Positions 56,969 to 64,000 of a stretch of 64,000 nucleotides of DNA are shown one piece after another. Every line of letters starts with the position of its first letter. Position 1 is the first letter of the stretch. Made by a program: the position numbers and the translations under genes. The DNA is taken from assembly GCA_949317995.1 (NCBI GenBank), contig OX439044.1, positions 53,586,166 to 53,650,165 on the forward strand, given 5' to 3'. The stretch is from Acholoe squamosa (lineage: Eukaryota; Annelida; Polychaeta; Phyllodocida; Polynoidae). The notes beneath the pieces were generated by a model. That model searched no databases and was not told where the DNA came from. It worked only from the letters and a program-made list of their open reading frames with translations.

Positions 56969-58678
56969 ATGGCCAACACTATTCACAAGGCAGCAGCATC
57001 TGGTAACCCCGGTTACCTGCTGACCTACCTCAACCAACATCCGAAGGTGGATGTTGATATTCGCGATGACAATGGCGACACCGCACTTCTGGTTGCTGTG
57101 GACACTGGAGATGTTGTTATGGTTTCCATCCTTCTGGCTCGCGGGGCAGACCCAATGGATGGTTGTCATGATGACCATGAATGTGCCATTCATCGCGCAG
57201 CATCCAAGGGACATGTTAATGTCCTGAAGGTTCTTTTAAAAGAAGGGGTAGATGTGAACCTTACAGATCACTATGGAAATACTCCCCTGTCTAAGGCTGT
57301 GGCAGAGAACAAGGAACAGGCTGTGAAGCTTCTATTGGAGCATGAAGCTGAATTTGAGGAATGCAATGAAGATGGCTTGACACCTCTAGATATTGCTGTA
57401 ATTAATGGCCTTGTGGAGATAGTTGAAATATTATTGGAGCATGGGGCAACAGTTCTACAGGAGGGTCGGAGTGAGACTGCCCTCCATTTTGCTGCTGATC
57501 ATGATAATGCAGTCATATTAGAGAAGCTTCTACAGTGGTGCACAGCAGAGGATGTCAATGCATTGGATGAGAATAACCAGACTCCTCTACATCGAGCCTG
57601 CCAGGTCCAAGACTCACCTGCCATTGGGCTCCTCTTGGACTATGATGTGGACCCCAATGTGAAGGATAAATGTGGGTTATCACCGTTACATTTAGCCGCT
57701 GAACAGGGGAATGCGGCAGGCGCTGAACTGCTACTTGCCAAAGGTGCTGAAGTGAATGCCACTGACAATATGCTCAAGACTCCCTTAGCCCTGGCAGCCA
57801 TGCAGGGCCGTATGTTCTTCTGTAGCGGCAGTAATAATCTAGATCCAGACAGCCATGAGGAAATCGTCAAAATCCTGCTGGAGGACGGTGCAAGCTTGGA
57901 GACAGCAGACACCTGTGGGTTGACTCCGATGTACTTGGCAGCAGAACGTGGCTGTATTAATGCAGCAATGGAGATGGTCACTCATGGAGCCAAAGTCAAC
58001 ATTGTGGATGAAGTAGACTCTAGTACTCCCCTTCACCATGCTGTTCGCCATGGCAGTAAGCGCCTAGTCAAAGCACTCATCCAAGCAGGCGCATCCATCA
58101 ATGCCATAGACTCCATGGCCAACCGTCCGATTGATATAGTGCCACAGAATGTCGAACCCGGTTGTGCCATTTTACATGACCTGCTCAAGTATGGTGGTGA
58201 ATACCGCAAGCATAATTACAGCCGGTTCTCAGTTACACTACAGATCCGCAGGGTGCGCTCAGCAGGAGTGCTCTTGCTGATGCACGGCGCATCATTGAAG
58301 GAGTTCCATGAGGCAGATTTTCAGAGTAAGACGCTCTGGTGCAATGACCTGTTCAAGCACCACAAAGGTTACATTAATTTATTACTAAAACATAAAACCT
58401 ATATGGAACTGACCAAATCTCACTCAAATGTCCAGATTCAGGAGCCAAACACTGATGACAAACCAACTGACTGTGAGAAACCTTCACCTGGGGTAAACAC
58501 AAAAATCCTCAGCCTGCTAAATTTGTCAGTTGTGGCCATTCGTCAACATTTGGTACTCCTGAAGCAGGGCAAGTCCATCTGGAAGTCTGTCTGTAGTCTT
58601 GATCTCCCCAAACCTTCCAAAAATGCTCTTCTTCTTAGGCAGCTAGATACCTTAGGAGAACTTAGGTACTTGAAATAA
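56969..58678 (+). CDS. Ankyrin-repeat protein with SOCS-box-like C-terminus (ASB-like)
   Basis: One uninterrupted frame of 569 codons from ATG 56969. Ankyrin repeats run from about residue 5 to 400, for example NGDTALLVAVDTGDVVMVSI, DGLTPLDIAVINGLVEIVEI, NQTPLHRACQ and CGLSPLHLAAEQGNAAGAEL. Near residues 510-555 a stretch with NLSVVAIRQHL, a Trp, and SLDLPKPSKNALLLRQL resembles a SOCS box, where Elongin B/C would bind. That makes it a candidate substrate adaptor of a Cullin-5 E3 ligase, as in ASB proteins. The SOCS box match is by eye and weaker than the repeats. AATAAA overlaps the stop codon (58674) and another lies near 58834. Confidence 0.85.
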   Translation: MANTIHKAAASGNPGYLLTYLNQHPKVDVDIRDDNGDTALLVAVDTGDVVMVSILLARGADPMDGCHDDHECAIHRAASKGHVNVLKVLLKEGVDVNLTDHYGNTPLSKAVAENKEQAVKLLLEHEAEFEECNEDGLTPLDIAVINGLVEIVEILLEHGATVLQEGRSETALHFAADHDNAVILEKLLQWCTAEDVNALDENNQTPLHRACQVQDSPAIGLLLDYDVDPNVKDKCGLSPLHLAAEQGNAAGAELLLAKGAEVNATDNMLKTPLALAAMQGRMFFCSGSNNLDPDSHEEIVKILLEDGASLETADTCGLTPMYLAAERGCINAAMEMVTHGAKVNIVDEVDSSTPLHHAVRHGSKRLVKALIQAGASINAIDSMANRPIDIVPQNVEPGCAILHDLLKYGGEYRKHNYSRFSVTLQIRRVRSAGVLLLMHGASLKEFHEADFQSKTLWCNDLFKHHKGYINLLLKHKTYMELTKSHSNVQIQEPNTDDKPTDCEKPSPGVNTKILSLLNLSVVAIRQHLVLLKQGKSIWKSVCSLDLPKPSKNALLLRQLDTLGELRYLK

Positions 58679-58952
58679 ACTGATATGACCTGCACACAAT
58701 CAAGTATATCCATAACCATGTTATGATCTCTTATATTATACATTTCTTCAACTGTATACTCATTCTTCACGTCTTCCTGTTAACTTATTATTCTTCAATC
58801 TTGAAGTCCTTCTTGTACCTTTTACATATTACTAATAAAACCCCTAGAATACAGACTTTAGTCTATGTTTTCCTCCAACATATCTTTATTAGCAGGGACA
58901 TAATGAATAATTAAGCAGCGTGTAGATTCAACCTCTTGAACTAATAATAGTG

Positions 58953-59293
58953 CAGAGGCGTAGGAAGCAAATCTTCATTGGGGGGGCCTGGCGAGGGCAC
59001 CATCGCGACCACCTTGAATTGTCGGCTGATGCATGATGGCGTCTATATATATGCATATTTAGAATTCATATTGAAAAGTGATTTTTGGTAAATTTTGGAC
59101 CTGACTTTCCCATTCTCCCTATGACATCACCATAATAATCTAATTTGAGATGTAAAGTTTTAGCTTCTTTTCCATTGTGTTTATGAGTTCTTGGAAAATA
59201 TTGGGAGGGGGGGCAGACATATCCAGGCCCCACCTCCTTCATGATTGGGGGGGCCCAGTCCCCCCTGCCCCCCCCCCCTTTTCCTACGCCCTG
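58953..59293. mobile_element. 341-bp foldback, CAGAGGCGTAGGAAG ends, 5-bp duplication
   Basis: CAGAGGCGTAGGAAG at the left is matched by CTTTTCCTACGCCCTG at the right. TAGTG occurs immediately on both sides (58948-58952 and 59294-59298). The ends are followed by G and C runs. No coding sequence. Confidence 0.85.
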
Positions 59294-59528
59294 TAGTGTA
59301 AGAGTCCTCATGGCATTATCATGTGCTGGTAGTATAACAGTGTAGATGGATTATAGTCTGATATTGATCATTACTCTACATTATACAGTAACCCAATCAA
59401 GAGCCATTGATGGAATATTGATCTTAAGTATAGGTTGTATGGATGTAATGTTGCGAATATGTAGATATATCAAGTTATGCCACCACTAATCATCCGGCCA
59501 TATACTTCTAAACTACAAATACTATTAC

Positions 59529-59708
59529 CAGGGGTGGATCCAGAAGGGATGGTCTAGGGGGGGGGGGCACAGACAAGAGAATTTGGTCTAGGGGGGCACA
59601 AGCAGGGTTTCAGGCCACATTTCCTATAGTTTAGAGTCATAGCCTGGCCCAATTTCAGGGGGTCTGGGGGGCATTGCCGCCTAGCCCCCCCCCCTGGATC
59701 CGCCCCTG
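59529..59708. mobile_element. 180-bp foldback, CAGGGGTGGATCCAG ends, 5-bp duplication
   Basis: CAGGGGTGGATCCAG at the left is matched by CTGGATCCGCCCCTG at the right. ATTAC flanks both sides (59524-59528 and 59709-59713). G-rich left half and C-rich right half. CAGRGG ends recall hAT-like non-autonomous elements, though hAT usually makes 8-bp duplications. Confidence 0.88.
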
Positions 59709-59713
59709 ATTAC

Positions 59714-60614
59714 CAGCCAAATATTAATGCAGCAAACATAATTATTCGCAGGCACTGTTATGATTAGAATGATTTCAGAATTAGCGACATTTTAGGTGGA
59801 TATCTTTGTGTTGTGATGTATTTTTGGTTTGGCCTAAAACCATCATTTACAAAAGGCCACGGGACGGCTACTGAATGAGACGTTGTTCTGATTTAAGTCA
59901 TTTGTGGTGTGACTGGGCAGATATAGCTCCACCACACAGACAGTAGTAAGAATTTATCGTGGCCTTCTTGATCCTTTGCACTTTACCCTGCCATTTACAA
60001 CAGGTTAAATACCCCTGCCGCATAAGGTCAATAAAGATTTTGTGTTACTGAAATAAATTTCGCTTTTGCAATAGGTATAATTAACTTCTAATAATTCCAC
60101 ATGCACAGCTCCCATCATCGTAGAATCCTAATGGCCGGCGTAGGCCCTTAGGACGCAGGCCAGGATGACCTGCCATGATCTTATCTTTCTTAATGGTGAA
60201 AGAATTTTTTTAATCTGCCCATTAGAACCGGACATAGGGCCATTATGGTAAAATTGTTTTATATTCAAATGTTTTCTTCCAGTTCCTGTATAGTTTAAAA
60301 CAAGTTATAATGAAGTTACCATAGAATACCAATACTGATATGGCCTGCATGAGAAGGAAATAGCCTGCGTAAGATGCCAAGATGCAGGCCATCTTGGCCT
60401 GCATTGAGAAAATCTTTTCGGCAACACTGAGAGGGCTAGGGGAAAAGCAGAACTGAGCTTTATGCCTGTCTAATTGTTCATCTATTACGGCAGCAGGTAC
60501 GAAATCACTGCCTGTTCATGCCAGCAGTTATAGTCAGAACACATCCATGGCAGAAGCACAGGGCTTTTCCTTCCTACCCATAGCACTAACCTGATACCTA
60601 TCCATGATGACAGG
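59714..60614. other. No gene seen; 3' flank of the nucleoside transporter
   Basis: CCTGCATGAGAAGGAAAT and related GGCCTGCAT motifs repeat a few times near 60340-60410. Otherwise featureless. Contains the presumed 3' UTR of the gene to the right. Confidence 0.4.
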
Positions 60615-62913
60615 TCAAAGTTTAATGCCAAGCCATGGTAACAGTTCCTTGTAGGAAGGCACAATAGAGAGAAATCTGCCGACGTTCAGCCATGCTGTAG
60701 ATAAGTGTAGACCTTGCTCAAAGCTTTCTATCAAGGCCTCGTCATAAAACACTCCTGAAAAAAAATATGTACATAAAGAGACGGGTTACATACGAATCTC
60801 TTTGTTGTTTTTTTTTTTTGTTTTTTTTTTGGTGTTTTTTTTTTTTCTACACATCACTTAATGATTGAACAGTTTATTCTGAGTAGAGAAATCCTACAAA
60901 TGTCTCATTTTTTGGAGTTATTTTGGCCTAGTTTTATAGACAGCATTTTAGCAGTGCTCCATTGATGTACAATCATTAACCCTTCAACTACCTGTACTGA
61001 ATATATGCAGCACTATAACAGCCTACAACAAGACGTGAAATATGTAGATTTTTCGTTTTCAACACTTCTATCATCAGCCCACTCTTGTGGTTAGACCTCA
61101 TTCTGTGTTGTGAGCTTTAGAAATGCTATCCCCTATGGTACAGATGTTCAGAAGTATAAAACCTCCAGAATATTATCCAGATTGGTAAACCCCTTATTAG
61201 ACCAGCTCAGTGACTCCACCTGTTATCAGAAATTAGACCTGTGTTCTAGGTGGAAGGAGGTCTGCATTGGGGAACTGACTACTCACTCCTGCCACCTTGG
61301 GAGATTAGTTAAAACTATTTGTGAGCCAATGGGGAAAAACGTGCCTGGGGGGGGGGGGGATTTTTAGCACTGGTTTTGGCCACTAGGAGGCAGTATTATG
61401 GGGCAAACACTGACAAATATGTCAAGAAATGTCTTGGACCAATTTTTGATGGGGATTCCAGTGATGTGCTTAGAATGATATGCCATCTCCACTGAAAATG
61501 TTCTATTTGGAATACAAATTGAATGTTTGTTGCCATGGAAACATAGAAACCCATTCCACTTTTCCAAAGGGGAACTTTTGCAACGATTGTTTTTTTCTTT
61601 TTTGTTGTTGTTTTTTTGGAAGGTCTTTCAGGAAAGAACCGAAAGCAGCTCTAAAATTCCCTCTAGAGACAATTTTTTAATAAATACATCATATTCCGTT
61701 GTTCATTTCTCCACAAAACTATTTTTGCATTATCAGTATTTAAGATGGGATATAATGCATTTAGAACTTATTTGCCATTTTCACTTTTGCACACCAACCT
61801 AGGTTTGACAAGCAATTACAGAAAAAATACCTGAGATATTTTAGCTCAAGATATCTCAATTTAAAGCCCATGACTTAAACCTTAAAAGGTCATTTCCCCC
61901 CTGGAGGCATGTTCTCCCTTATCTGGCCACAATTACCCGAGTGTTGTCCATTCCCACCAAAAAGGAAGAGGCAGTTGAAACCTCAGTCATTAGCTGTATG
62001 CACCAGAGCTCACCTTTCACCAAAATGAATGGCACTGGATGTGAGGAAAAGAGGTGTAGAATAGATAGACAGGAGAGAAGGGTATTCTAACGATAAAATT
62101 TTTGTTGCACCTTAAATGAACATCATGTACTGAAACAACTTAAATGACCTAAGGGGAATGCTATGTTTTTCAGCCTTGTTTTGCACTCATAACTGACTAC
62201 TTTATGTGTAAAGGAGTATATTACTATATTACAGCAACTAACCAAACAGGCAGGCAGTAGTGAGGGAGGCCATCTTTGTGATGAGGTACACCCTCCACAG
62301 TGAAGACAAGGCTCGTCTGTAGGTGATGGGTGAAGCTTTGTGCCAGCCTCCTACCACCAACGCCATGGAGGCAAAGCTAGAGAACCCACAGATAGCTGCT
62401 GTAGTGATGGCCTCACTCCGCCTCTGAATGACATAACATAGTTAACGGCATTTTCACTACCTTCTGTTATGCCAAGAATATATTTTTATACTCCAAGTAC
62501 ATTATTGGGGTAATTTAAGGCCAGGTACAGTATTATAAATCTTGGTCACAATAGAATGATGTACCTGTTTCAAGAGGAATTGAGTGTCTGTTGTAATAGA
62601 TCTAATTATAATGCATTATAGCTATACTTTACTGTATATGAACGGGCTGTATTGTTGGCATGGGGCAATTATTTGAGGGCGCAGGTGAGTATGAATTATG
62701 ATATGGACTCTTGAATGAATAAAAAGGGCGTACAATGTAGGTTAAGTCACTTACCGTGAGGGCATTCGCCATCCTGAGGCTGCCCAATTCTAGGTAGGCC
62801 AGGATCTCATTCTGAGTGAGGCTCAGTCCCAGGATGTAAGAACAGGTCTTAGCCTCCTGCCCAGGCACCCCCAGAAGGGAGACCAAGGGCAGGAACAGGT
62901 AGGAGAATACCAC
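60615..62913 (-). CDS. Concentrative nucleoside transporter (SLC28-type), last three exons
   Basis: Exons in transcript order: 62755-62913, 62243-62423 and 60615-60754 (stop TGA at 60615-60617); phases agree. The first reads FSYLFLPLVSLLGVP...NEILAYLELG, matching the MGVPW...NEFVAY block of Na+/nucleoside symporters. The second has RRSEAITTAAICGFSSFASM, matching the RSEAI-TYALCGFAN block near the substrate site, then a TM helix with TACLFG. The third is a short cytosolic tail (VFYDEALIESFEQGL). These transporters take up nucleosides with sodium at the plasma membrane. The 5' exons lie beyond the window's right end. Confidence 0.82.
60805..60848. repeat. T-rich homopolymer tract
   Basis: Runs of 9-14 T broken by G, within the last intron of the nucleoside transporter. 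Confidence 0.95.
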
Positions 62914-63930
62914 CTATAACAATGTATAATACATGGTTTAAAAACAGGTCTTAGCCTCCTCCCCAGGCACCCCCAGAAGGAAGGGAGACCAAGGGCAGGA
63001 ACAGGTAGGAGAATACCACTTATAACAATGTATAATACATGGTTTAAAAACAGGTCTTAGCCTCCTCCCCAGGCACCCCCAGAAGGAAGGGAGACCAAGG
63101 GCAGGAACAGGTAGGAGAATACCACTTATAACAATGTATAATACATGGTTTAAAAACAGGTCTTAGCCTCCTCCCCAGGCACCCCCAGAAGGGAGACCAA
63201 GGGCAGGAACAGGTAGGAGAATACCACTTATAACAATGTATAATACATGGTTTAAAAACAGGTCTTAGCCTCCTCCCCAGGCACCCCCAGAAGGGAGACC
63301 AAGGGCAGGAACAGGTAGGAGAATACCACCTATAACAATGTATAATACATGGTTTAAAAACAGGTCTTAGCCTCCTCCCCAGGCACCCCCAGAAGGGAGA
63401 CCAAGGACAGGAACAGGTAGGAGAATACCACCTATAACAATGTATAATACATGGTTTAAAAACAGGTCTTAGCCTCCTCCCCAGGCACCCCCAGAAGGGA
63501 GACCAAGGGCAGGAACAGGTAGGAGAATACCACTTATAACAATGTATAATACATGGTTTAAAAACAGGTCTTAGCCTCCTCCCCAGGCACCCCCAGAAGG
63601 GAGACCAAGGGCAGGAACAGGTAGGAGAATACCACCTATAACAATGTATAATACATGGTTTAAAAACAGGTCTTAGCCTCCTCCCCAGGCACCCCCAGAA
63701 GGGAGACCAAGGGCAGGACCACCTATAACAATGTATAATACATGGTTTAAAACAGGTCTTAGCCTCCTCCCCAGGCACCCCCAGAAGGGAGACAAAGGGC
63801 AGGAACAGGTAGGAGAATACCACTTATAACATGTATAACACAATAGTACATTAATGTGTAAGAAAAGGTCTTAGCCTCCTCCCCAGGCAACCCAGGCTGG
63901 TAGACCAAGGGGGGGGGGCGTATGAGAATA
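62914..63930. repeat. 102-bp minisatellite copying the transporter exon edge and acceptor
   Basis: GGTTTAAAAACAGGTC recurs at 62935, 63041, 63147, 63249, 63351, 63453, 63555, 63657 and 63744. The first two units are 106 bp (AAGG insertion), most are 102, one lost 15 bp, and the last is degenerate. Each unit is about 72 nt of the exon start (minus-strand GTGGTATTCTCCTACCTG onward) plus about 30 nt of intron with the TTATAG acceptor. The leftmost copy is the real exon at 62913. As 102 is divisible by three, a 259-codon frame runs through the array. Confidence 0.95.
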
Positions 63931-64000
63931 CTACATATAACATTAAACACATGGTGTTTGTCCTGTGCCTTTTTAAATGTATTTCTGCTATTACACCTTT

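Noticed and set aside
63044-63823. 259-codon minus-strand frame
   Set aside because: It reads the 102-bp array in a frame other than that of the transporter exon and has no independent support.

Overview
The window is animal nuclear DNA. Genes are split by GT-AG introns, intergenic DNA is AT-rich, and micro- and minisatellites, foldback elements and several retroelement classes are dense. The mix of a Ngaro-type tyrosine-recombinase retrotransposon, a Penelope-like element, Ty3/gypsy remnants, a LINE, many G-rich foldbacks and minisatellites that copy exon edges suggests an invertebrate deuterostome. My best guess is a lancelet (Branchiostoma-like), but that is inference; no species-specific sequence was identified.

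Layout. 1-10.3 kb is a transposon graveyard, mostly on the minus strand: a decayed gypsy pol, a truncated Penelope-like reverse transcriptase, a 1-kb foldback and a MITE nested in an unidentified coding remnant, a second gypsy integrase fragment, and a solo Ngaro terminal repeat. 11.7-12.9 kb holds four 3' exons of a tetraspanin (+), and 19.2-21.1 kb holds exons of a broken tetraspanin paralogue. 22.6-28.3 kb is a complete 11-exon cytochrome P450 (+). 29.0-34.9 kb is a 981-bp sequence present twice, with a 5' LTR-gag-protease fragment between the copies. 35.06-39.97 kb is an apparently intact Ngaro-type element (-) with split direct repeats. 40.7-41.9 kb holds pieces of an SGNH-like reading frame. 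42.2-45.4 kb is a 60-bp minisatellite split by a 5'-truncated LINE. 46.85-51.8 kb is a complete 7-exon renalase-like FAD oxidoreductase (-). 52.8-53.5 kb holds five exact DR1-type motifs. 56.97-58.68 kb is an intronless ankyrin-repeat/SOCS-box protein (+). 60.6-62.9 kb holds the three last exons of a concentrative nucleoside transporter (SLC28-type, -), whose 5' part lies beyond the window.

The host genes (tetraspanin, P450, FAD oxidoreductase, ASB-type adaptor, nucleoside transporter) do not form a pathway; this is an ordinary gene neighbourhood heavily invaded by repeats.

The most notable pattern is that three unrelated genes each carry an intronic minisatellite whose unit is a copy of the neighbouring exon edge plus its splice site: P450 38 bp, FAD oxidoreductase 85 bp, nucleoside transporter 102 bp. 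Each array therefore lays out a series of decoy splice sites next to a real exon. Other notable points are an in-frame amber codon as the only separator of gag and pol in the Ngaro element, and DR1 motifs at roughly 150-170 bp spacing upstream of the FAD oxidoreductase.
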